Source of the DNA: Pseudarthrobacter sp. L1SW
GTDB lineage: Bacteria > Actinomycetota > Actinomycetes > Actinomycetales > Micrococcaceae
Reading direction: 5' to 3'
NCBI RefSeq assembly: GCF_020809045.1
Contig: NZ_CP078079.1
Location: 1,116,001 to 1,180,000, forward strand
DNA: 64,000 nt
The stretch's first letter is position 1, and every line of letters begins with the position of its first letter. Made by a program: the position numbers and the translations under genes. Shown here one piece after another: positions 24,666-33,455 of the stretch. Under the pieces are notes generated by a model. The model ran no database searches. It was given only the letters and a program-made list of their open reading frames with translations, and was not told where the DNA came from.

Positions 24666-24722
24666 GTAGCGCTAAGTGTCGTTACGAGGGCTCAAAACGA
24701 CACTTGGCGCTACCTAGTTGGG
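24661..24722. repeat. Dispersed palindrome, copy 3
   Basis: The arms CCTAGGTAGCGCTAAGTGTCGTT and AACGACACTTGGCGCTACCTAG keep most pairing, with one arm change next to the loop (GTTACGAGGG instead of GTTTTGA). The left arm contains the stop codon (TAG 24663-24665) of the nuclease-like gene. It is placed between convergent genes. Confidence 0.9.
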
Positions 24723-24750
24723 AGGGGAAGGGTTGGGAGGGGAGGCAGGG

Positions 24751-26103
24751 CTATTCGAGGCGGCGCTGTTTGGTTTCGGGGGAGAAGAACGCCATCCACA
24801 GCACGGCCAGCAGCACCAGTCCGCCGGCCAGGGCGAAGGACGTGGCCAGGCCGAGCTCGGGCCAGAAGTAGTTCGCGAAAATGAGCGGGCCAAAGCCGGC
24901 CCCCAGCCGCGAGAACGTGGACGCCCAGCCGAAGCCGGTGCCGCGCAGCTCCGTCGGGTAGAGCTCTGATACGTAGGCGTAGAGCACCGGGATGGCCACC
25001 TGTACCACAAACCCGAACACAAGCAGCCAGAACACCGCGGCCGTGGGGATGTCCACCACGAACGCCACAATTACCAGGGTCAGCGCGGACAGCGGCCCGG
25101 TAATGGCAAGGATCCATTTGCGGCCCACGCGCTCCACCAGCAGGGCGGCCACGATGACGCCGAGAAGCCCGACGGCCGCCATGGACGCTGTGGTGACGAA
25201 TGCCTTGTACTCGGCAAAGCCGGCCCCAATCAGGATCCGGGGCATCCACGTGAGGGACAGGTAGTAGACCAGAAGGATGCTGAAGAACAGTGCCCACGCT
25301 GCCGCCGTGATCTTCCAGTTGAACTGCCACACAGAGCGGAGTTGGGTCCAGGCGCTGCCGGCAGACAACCTGGGCACTTCCTGGGCGTCGGGCAGGCTGT
25401 AGGCGCGCGGCTCCGCACCGGTGGCGGCCACCAGCCCGTCAATGACCTTGGCGGCTTCCTCCCGCCTGCCCTTGCGGATCAGGAACAGCGGGGACTCCGG
25501 GACGCTGCGCCGGACCCAGAACACCAACAGGGCAGGCAGGACCATCACCAGCATGGTCAGCCGCCAGTCGCCGAAAGCGGCTACCAGCCCGGCGGAGACG
25601 AAGCCCGCCAGGGCGGCGCCCACTGGCCACCAGCCGTCCATCGCCGTGAGGACGCGGCCGCGCTGCTTCCGCGGCGTGAACTCGCCCACCAGGGCATAGT
25701 CCACGGGGATACAGCCGCCCAGGCCGAATCCGGCCATGAACCGGAACGCGCAGAACCAGATGAAGTCGGGGGAGAAGGCGCCCAGGACGGTGAACAAGGA
25801 AAAGATCAGCAGCGTGGCCGTGAAGGCTTTCTTGCGTCCGATGGTGTCCGCGATGGTGCCCCAGACGAACGCGCCCAGCGCCATGCCGATCAGGTTGGAC
25901 GTGCCCACCCAGGCCACCTCGCCAGGCGTCAGCGCCCAGTGCGTGGAAAGCAAGGGAATCAGGATCCCGTTGAGGGTCACATCCCAGGCGTCGAACATAA
26001 AGCCGAGGCCGCCGATCAAAAAGATCCTGCCCTGGACTTTCCATCGCCAGGGCAGTTCCTGGACCACCTGTTCGCCGCTTGGCACAGTGGTGTAAGTATT
26101 CAT
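24751..26103 (-). CDS. MFS transporter (sugar-porter/NiaP-like)
   Basis: 450 residues with 12 predicted helices; the ATG at 26103 follows AGGAGG, ruling out the longer frame. Major-facilitator signatures: GTIADTIGRKKAFTATLL between helices 2 and 3, FRFMAGFGLGGCIPVDYALVGEFTPRKQRGR after helix 4 (sugar-porter type), and LVERVGRKW in the second half. AYVSELYPTELRGTGFGWA is typical of the SP/AAHS subgroup that includes niacin and aromatic-acid carriers. The substrate is unknown. It lies between purN and purH on the opposite strand, so it is not part of a purine operon. Confidence 0.9.
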   Translation of the reverse strand: MNTYTTVPSGEQVVQELPWRWKVQGRIFLIGGLGFMFDAWDVTLNGILIPLLSTHWALTPGEVAWVGTSNLIGMALGAFVWGTIADTIGRKKAFTATLLIFSLFTVLGAFSPDFIWFCAFRFMAGFGLGGCIPVDYALVGEFTPRKQRGRVLTAMDGWWPVGAALAGFVSAGLVAAFGDWRLTMLVMVLPALLVFWVRRSVPESPLFLIRKGRREEAAKVIDGLVAATGAEPRAYSLPDAQEVPRLSAGSAWTQLRSVWQFNWKITAAAWALFFSILLVYYLSLTWMPRILIGAGFAEYKAFVTTASMAAVGLLGVIVAALLVERVGRKWILAITGPLSALTLVIVAFVVDIPTAAVFWLLVFGFVVQVAIPVLYAYVSELYPTELRGTGFGWASTFSRLGAGFGPLIFANYFWPELGLATSFALAGGLVLLAVLWMAFFSPETKQRRLE

Positions 26104-26245
26104 CGCAGCCTCCTGGGAAAACTCTAGCCGGGCCCGCCGGCGTTCACACTCCCGCTGACACGCCGGGCAGCCTCCGCTTCGGGATAAACTGGGCCCTATC
26201 CCCACCAACCGCGGCATTGTTCCGCGAGATAAGACGGAGACATTT

Positions 26246-27931
26246 GTGAGCTTCACGCAGCATGAGCGCGTATCCATTGACCGTGTTCCCATCCGCCGGG
26301 CGCTGATCTCGGTTTACGACAAGACAGGTCTGGAGGAGCTCGCCCAGGGCCTGCACGCTGCGGGCGTGAAGCTGGTTTCCACCGGTTCCACGGCCAAGAA
26401 GATCGCCGCCGCCGGTATCCCCGTGCAGGAGGTCGAGGAAGTCACCGGCTCCCCGGAGATGCTGGACGGCCGCGTCAAGACGCTGCACCCCCGTGTCCAC
26501 GGCGGCATCCTGGCCGACCGCCGCGTCCCGGCGCACATGGAGACCCTCACCAAGATGGAGATCGAGCCATTCGACCTGGTGGTGGTGAACCTCTACCCGT
26601 TCGTGGAGACCGTCAAGTCCGGCGCAGCCCAGGATGACGTCGTCGAACAGATCGACATCGGAGGCCCCGCCATGGTGCGTTCCGCAGCGAAGAACCACGC
26701 CGCCGTCGCCATTGTGGTGGACCCTTCCTTCTACGGGCAGGTGGTCACCGCAGCCGCGGAAGGCGGCTTTGATCTGAAGACACGACGGCGGCTGGCTGCC
26801 AAGGCGTTCGCCCACACGGCGTCCTACGACAACGCGGTGGCCACCTGGACCGCCAGCCAGTTCCTGGATGAAGACGGCGACGGCGTCATCGACTGGCCCG
26901 CCTACGCAGGCCTTTCGCTGGAGCGTTCGGAGGTGCTGCGCTACGGCGAGAACCCGCACCAGCAGGCTGCGCTGTACGTGGACAAGGCGGCGCCGGTGGG
27001 CATCGCCCAGGCGGACCAGCTGCACGGCAAGGCCATGAGCTACAACAACTTCGTGGACGCCGACGCCGCACTCCGCGCCGCCTACGACTTCAGCGAGCCG
27101 GCCGTGGCGATCATCAAGCACGCCAACCCGTGCGGCGTGGCCGTCGGTTCCGCAGATGCGGCCGACCCCATCGCCGACGCCCACGCCAAGGCCCACGCCT
27201 GCGATCCGGTGTCCGCGTTCGGCGGCGTCATCGCGTCCAACCGCACGGTCACTGCCGGCATGGCGAACACGGTCAAGGACATCTTCACCGAGGTGGTCAT
27301 CGCCCCGGGCTTCGAGCCGGAGGCCGTGGAGATCCTGTCCAAGAAGAAGAACATTCGCCTGCTCGCCCTGCCTGAGGGCTACGGCCGCTACCCCACGGAG
27401 TTCCGCCAGGTGTCCGGCGGCATGCTGGTGCAGGTGGCGGACAAGGTCGATGCCGACGGCGACAACCCCGCCAACTGGACGCTCGCTGCCGGTGAGGCTG
27501 CGGACGAGAAGACGCTCGCGGACCTCGCCTTCGCCTGGACCGCCTGCCGCGCCGCCAAGTCCAACGCGATCCTCCTCGCCCAGGACGGCGCCGCCGTGGG
27601 CATCGGCATGGGCCAGGTCAACCGACTGGATTCCTGCCGCCTGGCAGTGGAGCGGGCCAACACGCTGGGCGTATCTGTGGACTCGGATGTTGATGGTGCC
27701 GGCGGCGCCTCGAACGCCGACGCAACAGGCGCCCCCGAGCGTGCCCGCGGCGCAGTGGCTGCTTCCGACGCCTTCTTCCCGTTTGCCGACGGCCTGCAGA
27801 TCCTGATCGACGCCGGCGTGCGCGCCGTGGTCCAGCCCGGCGGTTCCGTCCGGGACGAGGAAGTCATCGCAGCAGCCAACGCCGCAGGAATCACCATGTA
27901 CTTCACCGGAGCCCGCCACTTCTTCCACTAG
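26246..27931 (+). CDS. purH: Bifunctional AICAR transformylase/IMP cyclohydrolase
   Basis: 561 residues from a GTG with ACGGAGAC upstream. The IMP cyclohydrolase domain (first ~200) has [20 protein letters not shown] and [16 protein letters not shown]. The AICAR transformylase domain follows with [75 protein letters not shown] and [13 protein letters not shown]. It catalyses the last two steps to IMP using 10-formyl-THF. A variable Asp/Gly/Ala-rich insertion (residues ~482-500) lies before SDAFFPF. No ZTP riboswitch is visible upstream. Its terminator region is disrupted by an IS30-family element. Confidence 0.97.
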   Translation: MSFTQHERVSIDRVPIRRALISVYDKTGLEELAQGLHAAGVKLVSTGSTAKKIAAAGIPVQEVEEVTGSPEMLDGRVKTLHPRVHGGILADRRVPAHMETLTKMEIEPFDLVVVNLYPFVETVKSGAAQDDVVEQIDIGGPAMVRSAAKNHAAVAIVVDPSFYGQVVTAAAEGGFDLKTRRRLAAKAFAHTASYDNAVATWTASQFLDEDGDGVIDWPAYAGLSLERSEVLRYGENPHQQAALYVDKAAPVGIAQADQLHGKAMSYNNFVDADAALRAAYDFSEPAVAIIKHANPCGVAVGSADAADPIADAHAKAHACDPVSAFGGVIASNRTVTAGMANTVKDIFTEVVIAPGFEPEAVEILSKKKNIRLLALPEGYGRYPTEFRQVSGGMLVQVADKVDADGDNPANWTLAAGEAADEKTLADLAFAWTACRAAKSNAILLAQDGAAVGIGMGQVNRLDSCRLAVERANTLGVSVDSDVDGAGGASNADATGAPERARGAVAASDAFFPFADGLQILIDAGVRAVVQPGGSVRDEEVIAAANAAGITMYFTGARHFFH

Positions 27932-27948
27932 GGTTCGATGATGGATTA

Positions 27949-27983
27949 ACGACGACGGCGCCCGCCCCCGCGAAGGGCGGTTT
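27949..27983 (+). terminator. purH terminator region, split by an insertion sequence
   Basis: A short stem CCGCCC/GGGCGG is followed by TTTCT. In addition the sequence ACGACGACGGCGCCCG at 27949-27964 is complementary to GACGGGCGCCGTCGTTGT found just beyond the IS right end (29681-29698). The original larger hairpin was evidently interrupted. Confidence 0.6.
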
Positions 27984-28009
27984 CTAGGGGTCGTTGCAAC
28001 ACCTGCTGG

Positions 28010-29638
28010 TTAGGTGGTTAGTAGTAAATCACGTAAACGCTCGGCTGGGGTCTTCCAGCCGAGCGTTTTGCGTGGGCGGCCGTTGAGTTCCTGGGCGACG
28101 TGTTCGAGGTCTTCAGTGCCGTAGGCGGACAGGTCGGTGCCTTTAGGGAAGTACTGGCGCAGTAGCCCGTTGGTGTTTTCATTCGAGCCGCGTTGCCAGG
28201 GGCTGGCGGGGTCGCAGAAGTAGACGGGCATGTCGGTGGCCATGGTGAAGGATCGGTGTCCGGCCATTTCGGCGCCTTGGTCCCAGGTCAGTGAGCCGCG
28301 CAGGTGCGCTGGAAGGGAACTGATGGTCCGGACGAGGCCGTCACGGACGGTTTCGGCGGTGTGGTCATTTGGCAGGTGGACGAGCATCACGTACCGGGTG
28401 GTGCGTTCGACCAGGGTTGCGATGGCGGACTGGTTTAGTGTGCCGGTGATCAGGTCGCCTTCCCAGTGGCCGGGTACGGCGCGGTCCTCGACCTCGGGCG
28501 GTCGTTCGGAGATCATGACCATGGGGTCGGCGAAGCGGGAGATGCGCTGTTCGCCGGTGTTATGGGGTTTGCGGCGGGTCCGGCCGGTGCGCAGGGCCGC
28601 CTGAATTTCGCGTTTGAGCCCCCCTCTGGCCTGGACGTAGAGGGCTTGATAGATCGTCTCTGGGCACACACGCATCTCCGGCAGTTCGGGGAAATCTTCG
28701 ACCAGCGTGTGGCTGATCTGCTCTGGAGACCAGCGTAGGAGCAGTTTCTCCTTCACGTAGTTGCTCAGATCCGATTCACCAGCGAGTTTCCCGGTTTTGG
28801 GCCGGGCGCGGCGTGAGGCAGCTTGACGTTGCGCCGCATACGGCTGGTAGCCAACACCCGGGTGGCCGTTACGGGCGATTTCCCGGCTAACGGTCGACGG
28901 CGATCGCTGCAACACTGCCGCGATTGTACGCAGCGAGGCCCCAGCGGCGTTCAGGTCCCGGATGGTCTCGCGTTCTTGCAGCGACAGAAACCTCGGGTCA
29001 ATGGCCCGTTCAAGCACCGAGATCGATACCGACCGGGTCTGCTGCCTTTTGCCGGGGACGGCAGGAAGTGTTGAAGAATCCACATCATGGTTGTAGTGCA
29101 TTCTCTGTCCACCTGGATAAATGCGTCGACCGCCAGATTTCCTCACCCCAAGCTCCCACTCCCGTGCACTGCTGCGGGGAACGCCCAGGGCCTTGACCGC
29201 ATCGCGCCGGCTCAGTCCTTGGTCCCGTAAGCGCAGGTACTCCACTCGCCTGCGATGACTCACCGGCCGGCTGGAAATGCCCGCCTCGCGGGCCCAGCGG
29301 AACGCAGTGTTTACATTCAGGCTGATCTCAGCTGCGGCAACAGTCACGCTCCCTTCCCGCTCGAGAACGGACAAGAACTCACGTTTCTGTTCGGATGTGT
29401 ATTTGGTTCTGGCTGCCTGGCGGGTTGATGCGGTGTTCCCGGAAGTGAGGCCAGCCCTGCGGAGCCACTGATAGCAGCTGTTCCGGTTCAAACCCAGTTC
29501 TGCCGCGGCTGATGTCGCACTTCCGAGTCGGTCAAAAACCTGGAAGAACTCTTCCCTCTGCTGAACAGTCGATCTCGCGTACTTCCGGGACTCCGCTGGA
29601 ACATCGCTTAAATACGGCACGGTCGTTGCAACTCCCAA
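28010..29638 (-). CDS. IS30-family transposase
   Basis: Up to 542 residues, longer than the usual 320-460 for IS30. Two or three N-terminal helix-turn-helix units (SATSAAAELGLNRNSCYQWLR; SVTVAAAEISLNVNTAFRWAR; GLSRRDAVKALGVPRSS) precede the standard HTH_38 domain LRTIAAVLQRSPSTVSREIARN and an rve/DDE core. Catalytic residues: Asp in WEGDLITG, Asp in TWDQGAEM, Glu in RGSNENTNGLLRQYFPKG. No stop or frameshift is seen. The TTG at 29638 has no ribosome-binding site; a GTG at 29620 with GGGAG 11 nt upstream is an alternative. A hairpin covers this start region. Confidence 0.92.
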   Translation of the reverse strand: MGVATTVPYLSDVPAESRKYARSTVQQREEFFQVFDRLGSATSAAAELGLNRNSCYQWLRRAGLTSGNTASTRQAARTKYTSEQKREFLSVLEREGSVTVAAAEISLNVNTAFRWAREAGISSRPVSHRRRVEYLRLRDQGLSRRDAVKALGVPRSSAREWELGVRKSGGRRIYPGGQRMHYNHDVDSSTLPAVPGKRQQTRSVSISVLERAIDPRFLSLQERETIRDLNAAGASLRTIAAVLQRSPSTVSREIARNGHPGVGYQPYAAQRQAASRRARPKTGKLAGESDLSNYVKEKLLLRWSPEQISHTLVEDFPELPEMRVCPETIYQALYVQARGGLKREIQAALRTGRTRRKPHNTGEQRISRFADPMVMISERPPEVEDRAVPGHWEGDLITGTLNQSAIATLVERTTRYVMLVHLPNDHTAETVRDGLVRTISSLPAHLRGSLTWDQGAEMAGHRSFTMATDMPVYFCDPASPWQRGSNENTNGLLRQYFPKGTDLSAYGTEDLEHVAQELNGRPRKTLGWKTPAERLRDLLLTT

Positions 29639-29661
29639 AATCTATGGGTGTTGCAACGACC
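29621..29661 (-). promoter_or_regulatory. Hairpin over the transposase start, made of a duplicated IS-end motif
   Basis: GGTCGTTGCAAC occurs at 29621-29632, inside the first transposase codons, and its complement lies in the terminal repeat at 29650-29661. RNA reading in from outside would fold a 12-bp stem whose 17-nt loop holds the TTG start and the GGGAG site. Confidence 0.55.
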
Positions 29662-29706
29662 GCTAAAACTCAAGAAGGGGACGGGCGCCGTCGTTGTTCT
29701 GCTGGC

Positions 29707-29877
29707 TTAGTCCTGGTCGGCTGGAGGCGGCCCGGGTTCCGGAAGCCGCAGCTCCCGGGGCCTGGCTTCCGCCATCCGGTGCTCTGTCCAGTACTCGAGG
29801 ATCTCCTGGTGCGTCTGGTCCAGGTCCGCGTGGCTGACGGAATCGGGGCCGGGAATGTCCTTAGGACGTTGAGGCAC
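29707..29877 (-). CDS. Possible small protein overlapping the protease gene end
   Basis: 56 codons from a GTG (29877) to TAA (29707), overlapping the last 17 nt of the secreted protease gene. AGAAGG lies ~9 nt before the GTG. The translation runs PRPKDIPGPDSVSHADLDQ and continues with THQEILEYWTEHRMAEAR and a proline-rich end (LPEPGPPPADQD). The G/C-ending codons and ordinary amino-acid mix look protein-like, whereas the two longer overlapping frames give low-complexity Arg/Pro sequence. No family was recognised. The gene may be coupled to the protease, but could be chance. Confidence 0.45.
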   Translation of the reverse strand: MPQRPKDIPGPDSVSHADLDQTHQEILEYWTEHRMAEARPRELRLPEPGPPPADQD

Positions 29878-30826
29878 TGGCGTAAGCCTTCTGGATGACG
29901 GCTCCCCAGTAGGGGCCGTACATCACGGCTGAGCGGCTGTAGCCGTAGCTGTTGACGGAGTTCTGGACGCCGGAAGACGAGGTGCCGATGAACCACGGGC
30001 CGCCGGAGGAACCGCCGGTCATGTCGCAAGGGATGCCCTGGGTTCCAAACTGCGGGTTGAAGGGGTCCTTGCTGGCTGTGCCGGTGCAGCTCTTGAGCGT
30101 CTCGCCGTTAAAGGGCGCTGCCGCAGGGTAGCCGAAGGACTTGTAAGTGAGGCCGTACGCTTGGTTGAAGGCAACGCCGGACCCGCCCACCACTGCAGTG
30201 AGGGTCTGGCCGTTCAACGGGTTCATGACGGCGAAGCCGGTGTCGTAGGCCATGTCACCGTTCTTGCTCCACGCGGTGGGGGAGTAGAGGGCCTTGGCCG
30301 TCCACTTGCCGTAGGGGGCAGCGCCGTTCTGGTAGGCCGGGACGAAGACGAAGTTGGTGGCGTTCGCGCCGGGACCCTCGTTCACGCAATGGCCTGCCGT
30401 GGAGACGGTGCTCTTGTTGGGCGAGGACACGGCGTTGCCGGAGCAGACGTAGTTTGCGCCGCCCATGGTGAAGAACACCTTGCCAATGTGGCTCACCGGG
30501 GTTTCGCTTTGGGCGATCGTGGCCCTGCCCTTGGTGGCTTTGACCTTGGTGTCGTTGCCCTTTTCCACCGTGGCGTCACTCGAGCGGTTGCCCCGTTCAA
30601 GTGCTTTGCCGGCGAGGACGTCGCCAGGAATTGCGCTGCGCATCCGGTCAGCCGTCCAGTAATCGGCCACGCCGGTAGTCTCAAGGATCGCACTGGTCAC
30701 GGAGGGATTCTTGTCATCCTCGGTCGCAGTCGGTGCAGCGGTGGCCCCGCCGGCGGAGGTAAGTGCCAGAACGGCAGCGGCCGAGAGGCTCAGGATGCCG
30801 GAAGCCAGAGACCTGGTGCGTGTCAT
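29861..30826 (-). CDS. Secreted trypsin-like serine protease (S1/glutamyl endopeptidase-like)
   Basis: 321 residues; the ATG at 30826 follows AGGACAACA. The signal peptide covers residues 1-31 (MTRTRSLASGILSLSAAAVLAL ... ATAA). A propeptide of ~75 residues precedes the catalytic domain. The catalytic residues are His in VSTAGHCVNEG, Asp probably in GDMAYDTGFAVM, and Ser in MTGGSSGGPWFIG. A YVCSGNAV/STAGHC cysteine pair and SCTG/IPCDM cysteines suggest two disulfides. Family members cleave extracellular proteins. A good -35/-10 pair is present upstream. Confidence 0.92.
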   Translation of the reverse strand: MTRTRSLASGILSLSAAAVLALTSAGGATAAPTATEDDKNPSVTSAILETTGVADYWTADRMRSAIPGDVLAGKALERGNRSSDATVEKGNDTKVKATKGRATIAQSETPVSHIGKVFFTMGGANYVCSGNAVSSPNKSTVSTAGHCVNEGPGANATNFVFVPAYQNGAAPYGKWTAKALYSPTAWSKNGDMAYDTGFAVMNPLNGQTLTAVVGGSGVAFNQAYGLTYKSFGYPAAAPFNGETLKSCTGTASKDPFNPQFGTQGIPCDMTGGSSGGPWFIGTSSSGVQNSVNSYGYSRSAVMYGPYWGAVIQKAYASASTS

Positions 30827-31148
30827 TGTTGTCCTGTCTGAACGGGGAAATGGCCCCCGGAGGGCCTTGACTGACCTTGCGAATTTATCGTCATATGACA
30901 GGTATGTAAATAGGAGTGACGTATCATGTACGGCCGTCGGCGTCAGCCGCGGGATGAAAAGCGCGACGGCGGCCTGCCGCCTGGGTGCGTGCCGCCGTCG
31001 GACATTCTCCATCGCTGTAATCCTCCGGGTGCCGGGGGTAACTCTGCGGCCCCGGTAGGGTTCAAATCCTTGTCCTCGGGTAAGTTGTAGGTGGTGAAAT
31101 AGACCGAATTTTTCACAACCAAGCCGACCCACAGGGAGACGCCCGCGC
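30827..31148. other. Intergenic region between protease and icd
   Basis: 322 bp between divergent genes. It holds the protease promoter (30882-30910), a G/C-rich stretch, and the icd leader. GGTGAAATAGACC and TTTTTCAC (31094-31120) form a loose inverted repeat just upstream of the icd ribosome-binding site. A GGTTCAAATCC sequence at ~31059 resembles a tRNA T-loop, but no tRNA folds around it. No gene is seen here. Confidence 0.6.
30882..30910 (-). promoter_or_regulatory. Promoter of the secreted protease
   Basis: On the minus strand TTTACA (30910-30905), a 17-bp spacer and TAAATT (30887-30882) form a sigma-70-like promoter ~56 bp before the ATG. The spacer contains the 10-bp palindrome GTCATATGAC, a possible operator. 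Confidence 0.6.
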
Positions 31149-33368
31149 ATGTCCAAGATTATCTACACCCACACCGACGAAGCGCCGATGCTGGCTACCT
31201 ATTCGTTCCTGCCCATCATCGAGGCGTTCGCCTCGACAGCAGGTGTGGAGGTGGAGACCCGCGACATTTCGCTCGCCGGCCGCATCATCGCCGTCTTCGG
31301 TGACTACCTGACCCCCGAGCAGCAGATCGGTGACGCCCTTGCTGAACTCGGTGAGCTGGCGAAGACGCCGGAAGCCAACATCATCAAGCTGCCCAACATC
31401 AGCGCCTCCATCCCGCAGCTCAAGGCAGCCATCGCCGAACTGCAGGGCCAGGGCTACGCCCTTCCGGATTACCCGGACAACCCTTCCTCGGACGAGGAAA
31501 CGGCCATCCGCTCGCGGTACGACAAGATCAAGGGTTCCGCCGTGAACCCGGTCCTGCGCGAAGGCAACTCGGACCGCCGTGCACCGCTGTCCGTCAAGAA
31601 CTACGCACGCCAGAACCCGCACTCCATGGGCCCGTGGACCCCGGACTCCAAGACCAACGTGGCCACCATGGGCCAGGACGACTTCCGCTCCAATGAGAAG
31701 TCGGTTGTCATCGAATCCGAGGGCGCCATCGCCATCCAGCTGGTCCGCGAAGACGGCTCCGTAAAGGTCCTCAAGAAGGCATTCCCGGTCCTGGCCGGCG
31801 AGGTCATCGACGGAACCGTGATGCGCGCCGCCGCCCTGGACGAGTTCCTGAAGGCACAGGTTGCACGCGCCAAGGAAGAGGGCGTGCTGTTCTCTGCACA
31901 CCTCAAGGCCACCATGATGAAGGTCTCGGACCCCATCATCTTCGGCCACGTGGTGAAGGCCTACTTCTCCGAGCTCTTTGAGACCTACGGCAAGCAGCTC
32001 GCCGCCGCCGGCATCAGCCCGAATAATGGCCTCGCCGCCATCCTGAGCAGCCTGGAGGACCTGCCGGAGGATGTCCGCGAAGGCGTGCAGAACCTGATCA
32101 AGAAGGGCCTCGAAGAAGGTCCCGCCCTGGCCATGGTGGACTCGGACAAGGGCATCACCACCCTGAACGTCCCCAGCGACGTCATCGTGGACGCCTCCAT
32201 GCCCGCCATGATCCGCAGCTCCGGCCACATGTGGGGCCCGGACGGCAAGGAAGCTGACACCCTGGCCGTGCTTCCGGACAGCTCCTACGCCGGCATCTAC
32301 CAGGTGGTCATCGATGACTGCCGCGCCAACGGCGCCTACGACCCCACCACCATGGGCACCGTTCCGAACGTGGGCCTCATGGCCCAGGCCGCCGAGGAAT
32401 ACGGCAGCCACGACAAGACCTTCGAAATACAGGAAGCCGGCACCGTCCAGATCGTTGACGGCTCCGGGAACGTCCTGATCGAGCACGAGGTCTCTGTCGG
32501 CGACATCTGGCGCGCCTGCCAAACCAAGGACCTGCCCATCCGCGACTGGGTCAAGCTGGCCGTCACCCGGGCCCGCGCCTCCCAGACCCCGGCCGTGTTC
32601 TGGCTGGACGAGGAACGCGCCCACGACGCCAACCTCATCGCCAAGGTCAACGAGTACCTGAAGGAGCACGACACCGAGGGCCTGGACATCCAGATCATGT
32701 CCCCGGTCAAGGCCATCGCCTTCACCCTGGAGCGGATCCGCAAGGGCGAGGACACCATTTCCGTTTCGGGCAACGTCCTCCGTGACTACCTCACGGACCT
32801 GTTCCCCATCCTTGAACTGGGTACCAGCGCCAAGATGCTCTCCATTGTTCCGCTGATGAACGGCGGCGGCCTGTTCGAGACCGGCGCCGGCGGATCTGCC
32901 CCGAAGCACGTCCAGCAGCTGCTCAAGGAAAACCACCTGCGCTGGGACAGCCTGGGCGAGTTCCTGGCCCTGGCCGTCAGCTTCGAGCACCTGGCCACCA
33001 CCACGGACAACAAGCGCGCCCAGGTCCTGGCGGACACCCTTGACCGTGCCACCGGCACCTTCCTGCTGGAGAACAAGTCCCCGAGCCGCCGTGCCGGCGA
33101 GCTGGACAACCGCGGCAGCCACTACTACCTGGCCCGCTACTGGGCCGAGGAGCTGGCAAAGCAGACGGACGACGCCGACCTGGCCGCCTCCTTCAGCTCC
33201 GTCGCCGGAGAGCTTTCCTCCAAGGAGGAAACGATCGTTGGCGAACTGGCCGAGGTGCAGGGCTCGCCGGTGGACATCGGCGGCTACTACCACCCGGACG
33301 ACGCCAAGGCCTCGGCCGTGATGCGTCCGTCCGCCACCCTGAACAAGGTCCTGGCTACCCTGAGCTAG
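31149..33368 (+). CDS. icd: NADP-dependent isocitrate dehydrogenase, monomeric type
   Basis: 739 residues, the expected ~80 kDa length of the monomeric (IDH-II) class. The ATG follows CACAGGGAGACGCCCGCGC. The sequence opens [22 protein letters not shown] and contains NADP/isocitrate-site segments of this class such as [61 protein letters not shown] and [18 protein letters not shown]. It converts isocitrate to 2-oxoglutarate with NADPH formation in the TCA cycle. Actinobacteria such as Corynebacterium commonly use this form. It is a single gene with a strong terminator. Confidence 0.97.
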   Translation: MSKIIYTHTDEAPMLATYSFLPIIEAFASTAGVEVETRDISLAGRIIAVFGDYLTPEQQIGDALAELGELAKTPEANIIKLPNISASIPQLKAAIAELQGQGYALPDYPDNPSSDEETAIRSRYDKIKGSAVNPVLREGNSDRRAPLSVKNYARQNPHSMGPWTPDSKTNVATMGQDDFRSNEKSVVIESEGAIAIQLVREDGSVKVLKKAFPVLAGEVIDGTVMRAAALDEFLKAQVARAKEEGVLFSAHLKATMMKVSDPIIFGHVVKAYFSELFETYGKQLAAAGISPNNGLAAILSSLEDLPEDVREGVQNLIKKGLEEGPALAMVDSDKGITTLNVPSDVIVDASMPAMIRSSGHMWGPDGKEADTLAVLPDSSYAGIYQVVIDDCRANGAYDPTTMGTVPNVGLMAQAAEEYGSHDKTFEIQEAGTVQIVDGSGNVLIEHEVSVGDIWRACQTKDLPIRDWVKLAVTRARASQTPAVFWLDEERAHDANLIAKVNEYLKEHDTEGLDIQIMSPVKAIAFTLERIRKGEDTISVSGNVLRDYLTDLFPILELGTSAKMLSIVPLMNGGGLFETGAGGSAPKHVQQLLKENHLRWDSLGEFLALAVSFEHLATTTDNKRAQVLADTLDRATGTFLLENKSPSRRAGELDNRGSHYYLARYWAEELAKQTDDADLAASFSSVAGELSSKEETIVGELAEVQGSPVDIGGYYHPDDAKASAVMRPSATLNKVLATLS

Positions 33369-33390
33369 CCCCGCCTGGAACTGGCGCCAC

Positions 33391-33446
33391 AAGAGGCGGG
33401 GCCCCGGAGTTGAACTGTTCAACGTCCGGGGCGCCGCCTCTTTTTC
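33391..33446 (+). terminator. Terminator of icd
   Basis: A long imperfect stem, AAGAGGCGGGGCCCCGG pairing with CCGGGGCGCCGCCTCTT and an inner GTTGAA/TTCAAC, is followed by TTTTTC. It lies 23 bp after the stop codon and may also serve the convergent exporter gene. Confidence 0.85.
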
Positions 33447-33455
33447 GTCACCTGT

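Larger units (their letters stand above)
27987..29662 (-). mobile_element. IS30-family insertion sequence, apparently complete
   Basis: About 1676 bp. The ends carry an inverted repeat with a 15-bp perfect core GGTCGTTGCAACACC (27989-28003, and its complement at 29647-29661). CTA occurs immediately outside each end (27984-27986 and 29663-29665) and fits a 3-bp target duplication. One long transposase gene fills the element. Removing it restores GTTT-CTA-AAAC, a symmetric target inside a hairpin region after purH. IS30 elements are known to favour symmetric targets. Confidence 0.85.

Noticed and set aside
26104..26245. ZTP riboswitch before purH
   Set aside because: I looked for the ACCACC-GGGAGC and CGCCTGGGC pieces and found neither.
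31058..31070. GGTTCAAATCC resembling a tRNA T-loop
   Set aside because: The flanking bases do not form a T stem, and no acceptor, D or anticodon arms fit around it.
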